From Herbaspirillum sp. SJZ107 (lineage in GTDB: Bacteria > Pseudomonadota > Gammaproteobacteria > Burkholderiales > Burkholderiaceae_D), in contig NZ_VFNH01000006.1 in the NCBI RefSeq assembly GCF_006715485.1, positions 124,001-188,000 on the forward strand: a stretch of 64,000 bases of DNA, read 5' to 3'. Positions 33,508-42,349 of this stretch are shown here, in pieces. Both the position numbers and the translations under genes were made by a program. Below the pieces are notes generated by a model. The model had not been told where the DNA came from. It did no database searches and saw only the letters and a program-made list of their open reading frames with translations. Within the stretch, counting starts at the first letter, position 1. Each line of letters opens with the position of its first letter.

Positions 33508-34368
33508 TTAGGCGCATTTTAGATTTTCAAACTGTACTGGGCTGATATAGCCGAGCGTGGAATGACGCCGGCGTGGATTGTAGAACCTTTCAATGTAGTC
33601 GAACACATCAGCGCGTAAATCATCCCTGGTCCGGTAATGCTTTTTGCTCAGACGTTCAGTCTTGAGCGTTGAGAAGAAGCTTTCCATTGCGGCGTTGTCC
33701 CAGCAGTTACCGCGACGGCTCATGCTGCAAACGATGCCGTGGGACTCGAGCAGGCGCTGGAAGTCCTCGCTCGTGTATTGCGAGCCCTGGTCCGAATGAT
33801 GCAGCACTGCACGGGGACGGCCGCGACGGAAAATAGCCATCAGCAGTGCATCCATTACCAGTTGCGCCGTCATCGTCGGTTGCATCGACCAGCCCACCAC
33901 ACGCCGTGAGTACAGGTCGAGGACGACAGCGACGAATAGCCAGCCATCGCCGGTCCAAACGTAGGTAAAGTCCGCGGCCCATTTCTGATTCGGTCCAGTG
34001 GCTGCAAACTGCCGGTCCAGCAGATTCGGCGCAATCGCGTGAATAGGTGCGTCAAGTTGTCCTGGTGCCCGACGCCGCTTGTGGCGAGCCTTGATACCCG
34101 CGGCTTTCATCAGTCGTGCCACGCGGTTCTCACTGCAGGAAAAACCAGCGTCGATAAGGTCTCGCACTACGCGCGGCGAACCATATGTGCCATCGCTGGC
34201 TTCGTAGCTGTGCTTGATTGCCTTGAGGAGCTGGGCGTTCTCGCGTTCATGCGCACTTGCCGGCCGCCCAAGCCAGTCGTAAAAGCCGCTGCTCGATACG
34301 CCGAGTAGACGGCACATCATTCGCGTAGGCCAGATGGTTCGATATTTGGCGATGAAGCCGTACTTCAC
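33508..34368 (-). CDS. IS3-family transposase OrfB
   Basis: The 286-residue transposase has HTH_21 (RENAQLLKAIKHSYEASDGT and YGSPRVVRDLIDAGF), then an rve core with the catalytic Asp in WAADFTYVWTGDGWLF, the second Asp in LHHSDQGSQYTS and the Glu in NAAMESFFSTLKTE. All catalytic positions are present. It belongs to another IS3 subgroup than the elements at 9.1 and 31.4 kb. The start overlaps the OrfA stop by four bases. Confidence 0.9.
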   Translation of the reverse strand: MKYGFIAKYRTIWPTRMMCRLLGVSSSGFYDWLGRPASAHERENAQLLKAIKHSYEASDGTYGSPRVVRDLIDAGFSCSENRVARLMKAAGIKARHKRRRAPGQLDAPIHAIAPNLLDRQFAATGPNQKWAADFTYVWTGDGWLFVAVVLDLYSRRVVGWSMQPTMTAQLVMDALLMAIFRRGRPRAVLHHSDQGSQYTSEDFQRLLESHGIVCSMSRRGNCWDNAAMESFFSTLKTERLSKKHYRTRDDLRADVFDYIERFYNPRRRHSTLGYISPVQFENLKCA

Positions 34369-34652
34369 TTGAGGTCGGCTGCGAAGTAGCCGAGCGCCTT
34401 TTTTAGTATGTCGCGCTCCGTCTTGACCTTCGCCAGCTCACGCCGCATGCGCTCATATTCTTGGGCCGATACCTTCTCGCGCCCGACTGCGACCTCTGCA
34501 TCGACATTGGCATCTCTGCACCACCGTCCCAGCAAATTGGCACCGATGCCAAGGTCACGGGCTATCGCCGCCTTGCTCGCGCCGGGCTGGCCTACCAGCT
34601 TGACTGCTTCGCGCTTAAACTCTTCTGAAAACACCCGTCTTTCACGTGCCAT
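34365..34652 (-). CDS. IS3-family transposase OrfA
   Basis: A 95-residue HTH protein, VFSEEFKREAVKLVGQPGAS then KAAIARDLGIGANLLGRWCR, with a coiled coil ending in AKVKTERDILKKALGYFAAD. This is a typical IS3-group OrfA. It overlaps OrfB by four bases (ATGA). ATG 34652 follows GGAGGTATTAC, a strong ribosome-binding site. Confidence 0.9.
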   Translation of the reverse strand: MARERRVFSEEFKREAVKLVGQPGASKAAIARDLGIGANLLGRWCRDANVDAEVAVGREKVSAQEYERMRRELAKVKTERDILKKALGYFAADLK

Positions 34653-34714
34653 GTAATACCTCCGATAGGGACATCATACCTATCGAAAGTGTCCGTCGTG
34701 GTGGGGGAAGGCCA

Positions 34715-35067
34715 AAGCAACCCGTCAAGGTTGCAGTCAGAAGCGGCCTACGTAGTGTCGTCGAGCGCCGTGACAATTCCATGCCAACCAAAACGGCCGT
34801 CGCGAAACCGGCCAGGTTGTCGAAGCCTCCATCACGAAAGTCGATGATCGACAATGGAGCATTGGAATAAATCTCATGATGTCTTAATACGAAGATCGAG
34901 CGTCCGGCGAGGAAACCGAACACGATCATCTTCCAAAGAACGGGGCCCGGATCGACACCGCGCCTCGTGCGGAACCACGCGGCAACAGAATGGGCAAGCG
35001 TTATGCCTGCTAAGAGTAGTGCTACTTGTACAGGGACGACGAGCGGCCCAAATCGTACAGCATCCAA
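34715..35067 (-). pseudogene. Lgt/DoxX-like membrane N-terminus, 5' half of the IS-split gene
   Basis: A TTG at 35067 with GGGAG upstream starts a membrane segment: VRFGPLVVPVQVALLLAGIT, LWKMIVFGFLAGRSIFVLRH and FRDGGFDNLAGFATAVLVGM. This pattern resembles the N-terminal half of prolipoprotein transferase-like TlpA fusion proteins. The frame continues in register into the thioredoxin half at 33476 after removal of the insertion, giving TLTGCFVFFGGSALNHA across the junction. The original protein was therefore a membrane-anchored thioredoxin of about 270 residues. Confidence 0.8.
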
Positions 35068-35130
35068 AAAGTGGCTCCCTGAATCGAAATTTGTGAACTT
35101 TAACTTGCAGTTCTAGTTGCGAATGAACAT

Positions 35131-35559
35131 CTATTTGGCCGTGACTTGCCTGACGAAGCTGGCGAAATCAGCGGAACCCTGAAGGTTGAACCCCATGGTT
35201 TGCGCTTCCTCGAACGTGCGTTCCGCTGTCCACCCATTCTGCTTTGCACGACTAAGCGCGAGCAGCAACGCGGCCCTCGTGCCAGTGGCGCAATGCAGTA
35301 AATGCGGCCCTTGTGTTCTCTGCATTACTTGACTTAACTCGTCAATCTGCTGCTCTGACAGGGCTGTCTTGTTGACTGGTACATTGAAGTAATCCAGTCC
35401 ACTGTTCCTGACCAACTCGGCGTTCGAGGTGGCCGTTTCCCCAGGCGTACGCATGTCAATTACGGTGTGAATGCCTTGCTGCTTCGCCTCCACCAAATCC
35501 TGCCCCGAAGGCTGGGGACCGATGAACAGGCCATCCCCTATTTGCTTGAAGTTTGTCAT
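35131..35559 (-). CDS. DUF442 / TIGR01244 sulfurtransferase-like protein
   Basis: The 142-residue protein has a phosphatase/rhodanese-like fold with the P-loop LLHCATGTRAALLLALSRA (Cys nucleophile and Arg). The beginning is MTNFKQIGDGLFIGPQPSGQ, typical of TIGR01244, which is usually found fused with or beside the metallo-beta-lactamase persulfide dioxygenase (Blh). It probably handles sulfane sulfur. ATG 35559 follows GGAG. It overlaps nothing but lies 28 bases from the dioxygenase gene on the same strand; the two form one operon divergent from bigR. Confidence 0.85.
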   Translation of the reverse strand: MTNFKQIGDGLFIGPQPSGQDLVEAKQQGIHTVIDMRTPGETATSNAELVRNSGLDYFNVPVNKTALSEQQIDELSQVMQRTQGPHLLHCATGTRAALLLALSRAKQNGWTAERTFEEAQTMGFNLQGSADFASFVRQVTAK

Positions 35560-35587
35560 TTCAATTTCTCCGTTGGTTAGCGGCACG

Positions 35588-36337
35588 TCAGCCCTGCGGG
35601 CTCTGGGTCATCTGGCGGCAATAGCTGGCCAAGTTCTCTGGCAGGTCTGGGGGACAGACGCCACATTGCTTATTCCCCGGGACAGCGTAGTCAATGAACT
35701 TAGGGTATGGAAGGTTCAGCTTGGCCATGATGTCCCTGAACTCTTCGAGCGTCTTTTCCCCGCCCAGGCGGGGATTACGCTTCTTTTCCTGCGCGATCGA
35801 GGAGACAAAACGCTGCTGGTAGTCGTGCGCCGGGTAGACCAAGGTTTCGTCGGGCAAAGCAAACAGCTTCTCTCGCACGCTTTTGTAGAGCGCATCGGCA
35901 TCACCGTTTTGAAAGTCAGTCCTGCCACACCCCTCGATAAGTAAGGCGTCGCCTGTGAATACGCGGTCATTTAAAAGATAGGCAAAGTGCCCGTCGGTAT
36001 GGCCGGGGGTATGCAGGGGCTGCAAAGTAATACCCCCGACCTGAAATGGCCTGCCTTCTTCGATGCCGACATCGGCACATGACAACTGATCGTAGGCAGG
36101 CGCGGCAATCTTGCTACCCACGGCACGCTTCATTTCCAAAGCTGCGGTGATGTGGTCGGCATGGATATGGGTATCGACCGTGTAAGCCAAGGTCAGACCT
36201 AACCTGTGCACCTCGGCCAGATCCCGATCCATGGTCGCAATCACGGGATCGATGAGGACTGCCTGTCCCGTGTCCTCGTCCCCCAGCAGATAGGTATAAG
36301 TGCTCGACAGGGGTTCGTACAGTTGTCTAAAAATCAT
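35588..36337 (-). CDS. Persulfide dioxygenase-like metallo-hydrolase (ETHE1/Blh family)
   Basis: The 249-residue metallo-beta-lactamase-fold enzyme oxidises glutathione persulfide to sulfite in hydrogen-sulfide detoxification. The metal ligands lie in DTHIHADHITA (HxHxDH), TPGHTDGHFAYL, FTGDALLIEGCGRTDF and PAHDYQ. The GCGRTDFQNGDADALYKSV stretch separates persulfide dioxygenases from glyoxalase II. The C-terminus has CGVCPP. It is in the minus-strand operon with the DUF442 gene, and bigR lies divergent upstream. Activity on persulfide is inferred from family and context. Confidence 0.88.
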   Translation of the reverse strand: MIFRQLYEPLSSTYTYLLGDEDTGQAVLIDPVIATMDRDLAEVHRLGLTLAYTVDTHIHADHITAALEMKRAVGSKIAAPAYDQLSCADVGIEEGRPFQVGGITLQPLHTPGHTDGHFAYLLNDRVFTGDALLIEGCGRTDFQNGDADALYKSVREKLFALPDETLVYPAHDYQQRFVSSIAQEKKRNPRLGGEKTLEEFRDIMAKLNLPYPKFIDYAVPGNKQCGVCPPDLPENLASYCRQMTQSPQG

Positions 36338-36455
36338 GGGCGCTCCTTAATAGTCGTCGTGATCAGAGTTCGACACATGGATCATCGTCTCTACGTTTAA
36401 TATATTATGTTATGGTATAATGTTCGTGTAAAGTGTTACTTTTAAACGGATCTAC
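36338..36455. promoter_or_regulatory. Divergent bigR / persulfide-dioxygenase promoter with AT-rich dyad
   Basis: ATTAT at 36404-36408 and ATAAT at 36417-36421 form an inverted pair spaced by eight bases inside an AT-rich tract (36399-36422), the kind of site bound by BigR/SqrR ArsR repressors. The right arm overlaps TATAAT at 36416-36421, a good -10 hexamer toward bigR. A repressor bound here could silence both directions. The assignment is based on symmetry and location. Confidence 0.6.
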
Positions 36456-36770
36456 GTGGCCATGCCAAAGCAAATTGATTTAGTGAAACTGCATGCCGCA
36501 GCTGGGGAGGCTAGCAAGCTTCTGAAGGTACTGTCCAACCCCGACCGTATGCTCTTGCTATGCCAGATGACGCAGGGCGAGTTCTCGGTCAAAGAGCTGG
36601 AAACCATCACTGGGATCTTGCAGCCTACGCTTTCACAGCAGCTGACCGTGCTCCGCGAAGAGCGACTAGTGAATACGCGCCGTGAGGGCAAGCAGATCTT
36701 CTACAGCATCTCCAGTAGTGAGGCACTGGCAGTGCTACAGGTGTTGTACCAACTTTACTGCCCAACGTAA
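36456..36770 (+). CDS. bigR: ArsR-family persulfide-sensing repressor (BigR/SqrR type)
   Basis: The 104-residue winged-helix repressor has two conserved cysteines, one in LLLCQMTQ and one in LYQLYCPT near the C-terminus, the pair that forms a disulfide or tetrasulfide in BigR and SqrR and releases DNA. The recognition helix is QPTLSQQLTVLREERLV. The start is GTG 36456 or ATG 36462. It controls the divergent dioxygenase operon and probably the downstream transport genes. Regulation by persulfide is inferred from the cysteines and neighbours. Confidence 0.88.
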   Translation: MAMPKQIDLVKLHAAAGEASKLLKVLSNPDRMLLLCQMTQGEFSVKELETITGILQPTLSQQLTVLREERLVNTRREGKQIFYSISSSEALAVLQVLYQLYCPT

Positions 36771-36782
36771 TAGGAGGCTGTA

Positions 36783-37214
36783 ATGATGATTGACTGGAAC
36801 AATTTCACGCCCTGGACGTCGCTGGCGGGTGGGCTGATGATCGGAATAGCCACGGCACTGTTCTTGGTATTTAACGGAAGAATTGCGGGCATCAGTGGCA
36901 TCGTGGGTGGCCTGTTAACGCCCGCAAGGGGCGATATCGCCTGGCGTCTTGCGTTCGTGGGCGGCCTAGTGCTTTCTCCTCTCGTGTTTTCAAGCATCGC
37001 TCCCCTGCCCCAAGTGCACATCGAGGCCGGTTACCCGGTCTTGATCCTGGCCGGACTGCTGGTAGGGATCGGTACCCGTTACGGTTCGGGCTGCACTAGC
37101 GGACATGGCGTGTGCGGGCTGTCGCGTCGCTCCCCGCGTTCGATGGTGGCTACCGTAGCCTTTATGTCCGCCGGATTCGTGACCGTCTACGTTGTTCGCC
37201 ATCTTGTCGGCTAA
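36783..37214 (+). CDS. YeeE/YedE-family sulfur-compound transporter subunit
   Basis: A 143-residue membrane protein with GIATALFLVFNGRIAGISGI at the start and the motif GSGCTSGHGVCGLSRRSPRS near the end. The two cysteines in this motif line the pore of the thiosulfate-type YeeE/TsuA family. Two half-size proteins (this and the next) would correspond to one full-length YeeE, as in the PmpA/PmpB pair beside bigR in plant-associated bacteria. AGGAGG precedes ATG 36783. It lies 12 bases after bigR and is co-directional. Confidence 0.85.
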   Translation: MMIDWNNFTPWTSLAGGLMIGIATALFLVFNGRIAGISGIVGGLLTPARGDIAWRLAFVGGLVLSPLVFSSIAPLPQVHIEAGYPVLILAGLLVGIGTRYGSGCTSGHGVCGLSRRSPRSMVATVAFMSAGFVTVYVVRHLVG

Positions 37215-37224
37215 GGGAGCAAAA

Positions 37225-37662
37225 ATGAAAATCTTCATGTCGCTGTTGGTCGGCCTGTTGTTCGGCTTGGGGCTTATTTTGTCCGGCATGAGCGACCCCG
37301 CGAAGGTGCTCGGCTTTTTGGACCTGGCCGGAAACTGGGACCCGTCGCTTGCGTTCGTGATGGGCGGCGCTGTAGTCGTCGGCGCGCTGGTGTTTCCGTT
37401 CGCGGCCAAACGTCCGAGATCGATCCTGGGCGACGCCATGCGCTTGCCGACGGCTACGCAAATTGACCGCCGTCTCGTGCTCGGCGGACTCGCGTTCGGC
37501 GTCGGCTGGGGCCTGGCCGGCTATTGTCCCGGTCCTGCGCTCGCATCGCTCGCACAAGGCGGCGCCAAACCCTTGCTGTTCTTCATCGCCATGCTGGTCG
37601 GAATGGCGTTGTTTGAACTGCTCGAACGAGCAAAAGCCAAAGCCGCATCACCGGCCGCGTAA
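37225..37662 (+). CDS. YeeE/YedE (DUF6691) half-transporter, second subunit
   Basis: A 145-residue membrane protein with KIFMSLLVGLLFGLGLILSG, MSDPAKVLGFLDLAGNWDPS and GVGWGLAGYCPGPALASLAQ, the second half motif of YeeE/YedE proteins with its Cys in GYCPGPA. GGGAG precedes ATG 37225, ten bases after the first subunit's stop. It should assemble with the preceding protein. The substrate is a sulfur species such as thiosulfate or polysulfide, inferred from the operon. Confidence 0.85.
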   Translation: MKIFMSLLVGLLFGLGLILSGMSDPAKVLGFLDLAGNWDPSLAFVMGGAVVVGALVFPFAAKRPRSILGDAMRLPTATQIDRRLVLGGLAFGVGWGLAGYCPGPALASLAQGGAKPLLFFIAMLVGMALFELLERAKAKAASPAA

Positions 37663-37670
37663 CCGGGGCT

Positions 37671-38468
37671 GTGATGATTACGGGTCTTCTCTTGGGGGCG
37701 GTGGTAGGTATTGTCATGGGTCTGACAGGAGCTGGGGGAGGCATTCTCGCGGTCCCACTTCTTGTCTTCGGCATGCACTTAACGATCGCCGAAGCCGGCC
37801 CCGTTGGCCTGCTCGCCGTCGGTGTTTCTGCCGCAGCAGGTGCTTTGATGGGCTTAAAGGCTGGGATTGTGCGCTACCGCGCGACCGTGCTCATTGCCGG
37901 CACTGGCATCCTGCTCGCGCCACTCGGTGTATGGTTGGCTCACCGTTTGGACACGCGACTGCTCAGCCTGTTGTTTGCCGCTATTCTCGCCTGGGTCGCA
38001 TATAAAACCTTCCGTGAAATCGTCGGCCGCAGTGTCGAGTCCACCTCTCTTACTCTGGATCGACCCTGCATTCGGGACGACATGAGTGGACGGTTTATCT
38101 GGACGAGCAAGTGCGCCGGCGCCTTATCGATCGCAGGTGCCATTGCGGGCATTCTGTCCGGTTTGCTCGGGGTAGGCGGCGGGTTCGTCATGGTGCCGGC
38201 CTTGCAGCGTTTCACGGATTTAGCGGTGCAATCGGTCGTCGCTACCTCGCTCGGTGTTATCGCACTTGTTTCGCTAACTGGCGTAGCGGCCAGCCTATCT
38301 ACAGGAAAATTTCCCCTTGGTGTCGCGCTCCCGTTCGCAGCAGGAAGCATAGTCGGGATGGGAGTCGGCAGTGTGCTCACCTCGCGGCTTCCGCAAAAGT
38401 ATCTGAAAGCTGCTTTCGGGGTGATATGTCTCGGGGTCGCTGCAATGATGACTTTTAAATCACTGTAG
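37671..38468 (+). CDS. TauE/SafE-family sulfite exporter-like protein
   Basis: A 265-residue protein with about eight helices: GLLLGAVVGIVMGLTGAGGG, AVPLLVFGMHLTIAEAGPVG and a repeat in the second half, GAIAGILSGLLGVGGGFVMV. TauE/SafE proteins export sulfite or related organosulfonates, which fits removal of the product of persulfide oxidation. The start is GTG 37671 or ATG 37674, nine bases after the previous gene. It closes the plus-strand transport operon of the transposon. Confidence 0.85.
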   Translation: MMITGLLLGAVVGIVMGLTGAGGGILAVPLLVFGMHLTIAEAGPVGLLAVGVSAAAGALMGLKAGIVRYRATVLIAGTGILLAPLGVWLAHRLDTRLLSLLFAAILAWVAYKTFREIVGRSVESTSLTLDRPCIRDDMSGRFIWTSKCAGALSIAGAIAGILSGLLGVGGGFVMVPALQRFTDLAVQSVVATSLGVIALVSLTGVAASLSTGKFPLGVALPFAAGSIVGMGVGSVLTSRLPQKYLKAAFGVICLGVAAMMTFKSL

Positions 38469-38611
38469 AGGAAACGATCGATAACACAACCCATATGCTC
38501 CTGCTGGCTCTCTTGGCCAGAGAATCACTCGTTCGTAGAACAGCATTAAGAAACCCCGTTCGCATTTTCGCCGTCACCTAAGCATGTGAGCTTAGGCTAC
38601 ACCCCAATTAG

Positions 38612-38676
38612 GCGTCAGGAGGGCCCTGCAAAATGCGTCAGGATAGAGTCATATAAACATTTTATTGACACCTGAC
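38612..38676. other. Probable res site of the Tn3-family transposon
   Basis: Between the TauE gene and tnpR are repeated resolvase half-sites: GCGTCAGG at 38612-38619 and at 38635-38642, and the inverse CCTGAC at 38671-38676. Their place in front of tnpR is where Tn21-type res sites lie. The exact three-subsite structure was not resolved. The 256-base gap 38469-38723 shows no gene. Confidence 0.6.
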
Positions 38677-38723
38677 CGGAAGGCTCATAGATTTCAGCCT
38701 GACATTCACAACAAGGAGGTTCC

Positions 38724-39287
38724 TTGAAGGGCCAACGAATCGGTTACGTCAGGGTCAGTAGTTTCGACCAGAACCCGGACCGGCAGCTCGAACATGCACA
38801 AGTCGACAGGGTATTCACCGACAAGGCATCGGGCAAAGACACTCAACGGCCGCAGCTGGAAGCGCTGCTGGGCTTCGTGCGCGAGGGGGATACCGTGGTC
38901 GTGCACAGTATGGACCGCTTGGCCCGCAACCTGGATGACCTCCGGCGCCTTGTGCAGAGCCTGACCAGGCGCGGCGTACGCATCGAGTTCGCCAAGGAGT
39001 GTTTGGCCTTTACCGGTGAGGACTCGCCAATGGCGAACCTGATGCTGTCGGTCATGGGCGCCTTTGCCGAGTTCGAGCGCGCCCTGATCCGTGAACGGCA
39101 GCGCGAGGGGATCGCGCTGGCCAAGCAACGTGGGGCCTACCGTGGCCGCAAAAAAGCGCTCGCGCCCGAGCGTGTGACTGAGCTACGCACTCGGGTCGCC
39201 GCCGGCGAGCCGAAAGCGGTCGTGGCCCGCGACCTTGGCATCAGTCGAGAAACCCTCTACCAGTACCTAAAAACGCGCACCGTATGA
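38724..39287 (+). CDS. tnpR: Tn3-family resolvase (serine recombinase)
   Basis: The 187-residue serine recombinase has the catalytic Ser in RIGYVRVSSFDQNPDRQLEH, MDRLARNLDDLRRLVQSLTR, FAEFERALIRERQREGIALA and a C-terminal HTH (AVVARDLGISRETLYQYLKT). It resolves co-integrates at res. A TTG start at 38724 follows AAGGAGG at 38713-38719. tnpA begins 90 bases downstream in the same direction. Confidence 0.92.
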   Translation: MKGQRIGYVRVSSFDQNPDRQLEHAQVDRVFTDKASGKDTQRPQLEALLGFVREGDTVVVHSMDRLARNLDDLRRLVQSLTRRGVRIEFAKECLAFTGEDSPMANLMLSVMGAFAEFERALIRERQREGIALAKQRGAYRGRKKALAPERVTELRTRVAAGEPKAVVARDLGISRETLYQYLKTRTV

Positions 39288-39377
39288 ACGTTCATGCACT
39301 CATGATCGGACAGCCCTGAGCCCGGATTCTCTGCTCCATGTGCTTCTCTTTCATCAGATTTCCAAGAAATCGAACAA

Positions 39378-42344
39378 ATGCCACGCCGCTCACTGCTTTC
39401 CGATACTGAACGCGACAGCCTGCTCGTGTTGCCCGAAAGTCAGGATGATCTGATCCAACAATATAGCTTCACGGACGCCGACCTGGCGTTGATCCGGCAA
39501 CGCCGTGGCGCCGCAAACCGCCTCGGCTTCGCCGTGCAGATGTGCCTGCTGCGCTACCCTGGCTACGCGTTGGCCAGCGACACCATGCTGCCAGATCCTG
39601 TGATCCATTGGGTTGCCAAGCAGGTGCGCGGCGACGCCGGCGCCTGGCCGGAATATGGCGGACGGGAGAAAACGCGCAACGAGCACCTGCACGAGCTGCG
39701 CGCTTACCTCGGGCTGTCCGTGTTTGGCCTGCCTGATTTCCGCAAGCTGGTACACAGCCTGGCTGACCTCGCCATGCAGACCGACAAGGCCATGATCCTG
39801 GCTGCGCATTCCCTCGAAACGCTGCGCCAGAAGCGCATCATTCTGCCGGCGTTGACCGTCATCGAGCGCGCCTGCGCCGAGGCCGTGACGAGGGCGAACC
39901 GGCGGCTCTATCGCACGTTGATCGAGCCGCTGGAGCGCCACCACAAGCGCTCCCTGGACAACCTGCTCAACGTCGCGCCTGACATGAGCATTACCTGGCT
40001 CGTGTGGCTCCGCCAGTCGCCGCTCAAGCCCAATTCCCGCTACATGCGCGAGCACATCGAACGCCTCAAAGTGTTCCAGTCGCTCGCCCTGCCGGACGGG
40101 CTGGGCCGCCAAATCCACCAGAACCGGCTGCTGAAGATGGCCCGCGAAGGCGCGCAGATGACGCCGCGCGACCTGGCCAAGTTCGAGGATGAGCGACGCT
40201 ACGCGACGCTGGCGGCGCTGGCCATCGAGGGCATGGCCACCGTGACGGACGAACTGGTCGACCTGCACGACCGAATCATGATCAAGCTGTTCAGCGCCGC
40301 CAAGAACAAGCATCAGCAGGACTTCCAGAAGCAGGGCAAGGCGATCAACGACAAGGTGCGGCTGTATTCGAAGGTCGGCCGAGCACTGGTTGAAGCCAAG
40401 GAATCGGGCGGCGACCCATACGCCGCGATCGAGGCGATCCTTCCATGGTCTGAGTTCGCGCTGAGCGTCACCGAGGCCGGCCAGCTGGCGCAGCCCGAGT
40501 CGTTCGACCACCTGTCGCTGGTCGGCGACCAATACAGCACGCTGCGCCGCTATACACCCGAGTTCCTGGATGGGCTCAAGCTGAAGGCGGCGCCGGCCGC
40601 GCAAGCGGTGCTCGACGCAATCGACGTGCTGCGCGAAATGAATATGACCGGCGCGCGCAAGGTGCCCGACGACGCACCAATCACTTTCGTCAAGGCGCGC
40701 TGGAAGCCGCTCGTCATTACCGACGAGGGGCTTGACCGCCGTTTCTACGAAATCTGCGTGCTGTCGGAGTTGAAGAATTCGCTGCGGTCCGGCGATATCT
40801 GGGTCCAGGGATCGCGCCAGTTCCGCGACTTCGAGGAATACCTGCTGCCGACGGCGAAATTCGGTGCCATGAAGACAGCGTGCGAACTGCCGATCGCGGT
40901 CAACCAGGACTGTGACCAATACCTGCATAACCGCTTGTTGCTGCTCGAACAGCAACTGGCCAAGGTCAACCACCTGGCGCTGACCAATGAACTGCCCGAC
41001 GCGATTATCACCGAAACCGGACTGCGGATCAGCCCGCAGGATGCCGTGGTTCCGGAAGAGGCCCAGGCGCTGATCGACATCACCGGCGGCCTGCTGCCTC
41101 GTATCAAGATCACGGAGCTGCTGATGGACGTGGACGACTGGACCGGATTCACCCGCCATTTCGTCCACCTCAAGAGCGGCGAACAGGCCAAAGACCGCAC
41201 GCTGCTGTTGTCGGCGATCCTGGCCGACGCGATCAATCTCGGCCTGACCAAGATGGCGGAATCCAGCCCGGGGGCGACCTATGCGAAGCTGTCCTGGTTG
41301 CAGGCCTGGCACATCCGGGACGAGACATATTCGGCGGGCCTGGCCGATCTCGTCAACGCCCAGTTCAAGCATGCGTTCGCTGAGAACTGGGGCGACGGCA
41401 CGACGTCCTCGTCGGACGGCCAGCGCTTCCGCGCCGGCGGACGGGCGGAGAGTACGGGCCGCATCAACCCGAAATACGGCGCCGAGCCGGGCAAGCTGTT
41501 CTACACCCACATCTCGGACCAATACGCCCCTTTCAGCACCAGGGTGGTCAACGTCGGCGTTCGCGATTCAACCTATGTGCTGGACGGCCTGCTGTACCAT
41601 GAATCGGATCTGCGCATTGAGGAGCACTACACTGACACTGCCGGGTTCACGGACCACGTGTTCGCGCTGATGCACTTGCTCGGGTTCCGCTTCGCGCCAC
41701 GCATCCGCGACCTGGGCGACACCAAGCTGTACGTGCCCGGCAAGGTAGCGGACCACCCGGCACTCCGCTCCATGATCGGCGGTAGTTTGAACATCAAGCA
41801 CCTGCGCGCTCATTGGGACGACGTGCTGCGCCTGGCCGCCTCGATCAAGCATGGGACCGTCACGGCCTCCCTCATGCTGCGCAAGCTCGGCAGCTACCCG
41901 CGGCAAAATGGCTTGGCGATCGCGCTGCGCGAGCTGGGCAGGATCGAACGCACGTTGTTCATCTTGGACTGGCTCCAGAACGTCGAGCTGCGCCGCCGCG
42001 TGCACGCCGGTTTGAACAAAGGGGAGGCGCGCAACGCGCTGGCCAGGGCGGTCTTCATTCATCGGTTGGGCGAAATCCGCGACCGGACATTCGAGCAACA
42101 ACGGTACCGCGCCAGCGGCCTGAACCTGGTGACAGCCGCCATCGTGCTGTGGAATACGGTCTATCTGGAGAGGGCAACGCAGGCCTTGCGCGAGTCGGGC
42201 AAGCTCCCCGATGCCCGCCTGCTGCAATTCTTGTCGCCCTTGGGCTGGGAGCACATCAACCTGACCGGGGATTACGTCTGGAGGCAGAACCGGAAGGTCG
42301 ATGAGGGGAAATACCGGCCGCTGCGGGACTTCAAGGAGCGGTGA
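39378..42344 (+). CDS. tnpA: Tn3-family transposase
   Basis: The 988-residue protein has the size of Tn21/Tn501 TnpA and begins MPRRSLLSDTERDSLLVLPE. It ends with FLSPLGWEHINLTGDYVWRQ and RKVDEGKYRPLR, the typical C-terminus, six bases before the right inverted repeat. The DDE core lies in the C-terminal third (VGVRDSTYVLDGLLYHESDL region). It makes co-integrates by replicative transposition. The frame is intact, so the element may be mobile. Confidence 0.93.
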   Translation: MPRRSLLSDTERDSLLVLPESQDDLIQQYSFTDADLALIRQRRGAANRLGFAVQMCLLRYPGYALASDTMLPDPVIHWVAKQVRGDAGAWPEYGGREKTRNEHLHELRAYLGLSVFGLPDFRKLVHSLADLAMQTDKAMILAAHSLETLRQKRIILPALTVIERACAEAVTRANRRLYRTLIEPLERHHKRSLDNLLNVAPDMSITWLVWLRQSPLKPNSRYMREHIERLKVFQSLALPDGLGRQIHQNRLLKMAREGAQMTPRDLAKFEDERRYATLAALAIEGMATVTDELVDLHDRIMIKLFSAAKNKHQQDFQKQGKAINDKVRLYSKVGRALVEAKESGGDPYAAIEAILPWSEFALSVTEAGQLAQPESFDHLSLVGDQYSTLRRYTPEFLDGLKLKAAPAAQAVLDAIDVLREMNMTGARKVPDDAPITFVKARWKPLVITDEGLDRRFYEICVLSELKNSLRSGDIWVQGSRQFRDFEEYLLPTAKFGAMKTACELPIAVNQDCDQYLHNRLLLLEQQLAKVNHLALTNELPDAIITETGLRISPQDAVVPEEAQALIDITGGLLPRIKITELLMDVDDWTGFTRHFVHLKSGEQAKDRTLLLSAILADAINLGLTKMAESSPGATYAKLSWLQAWHIRDETYSAGLADLVNAQFKHAFAENWGDGTTSSSDGQRFRAGGRAESTGRINPKYGAEPGKLFYTHISDQYAPFSTRVVNVGVRDSTYVLDGLLYHESDLRIEEHYTDTAGFTDHVFALMHLLGFRFAPRIRDLGDTKLYVPGKVADHPALRSMIGGSLNIKHLRAHWDDVLRLAASIKHGTVTASLMLRKLGSYPRQNGLAIALRELGRIERTLFILDWLQNVELRRRVHAGLNKGEARNALARAVFIHRLGEIRDRTFEQQRYRASGLNLVTAAIVLWNTVYLERATQALRESGKLPDARLLQFLSPLGWEHINLTGDYVWRQNRKVDEGKYRPLRDFKER

Positions 42345-42349
42345 TAGGG

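Larger units (their letters stand above)
33477..34714 (-). mobile_element. IS3-family element inserted in the tlpA-like gene
   Basis: Inverted ends begin TGGCCTTCCCCCA on both sides (33477 and 34714), continuing with a less conserved GGACACTTYCG segment. The direct repeat AAG flanks it at 33474-33476 and 34715-34717, the 3-bp target duplication typical of IS3 elements. Removing the element plus one AAG restores one reading frame across the site. The element is 1238 bp with intact OrfA and OrfB, so it is a recent insertion. Confidence 0.9.

Noticed and set aside
39390..41522. A 710-codon open frame on the minus strand
   Set aside because: It lies wholly inside tnpA on the opposite strand, has no recognisable domain and is a product of the GC-rich third-position bias of the real gene.
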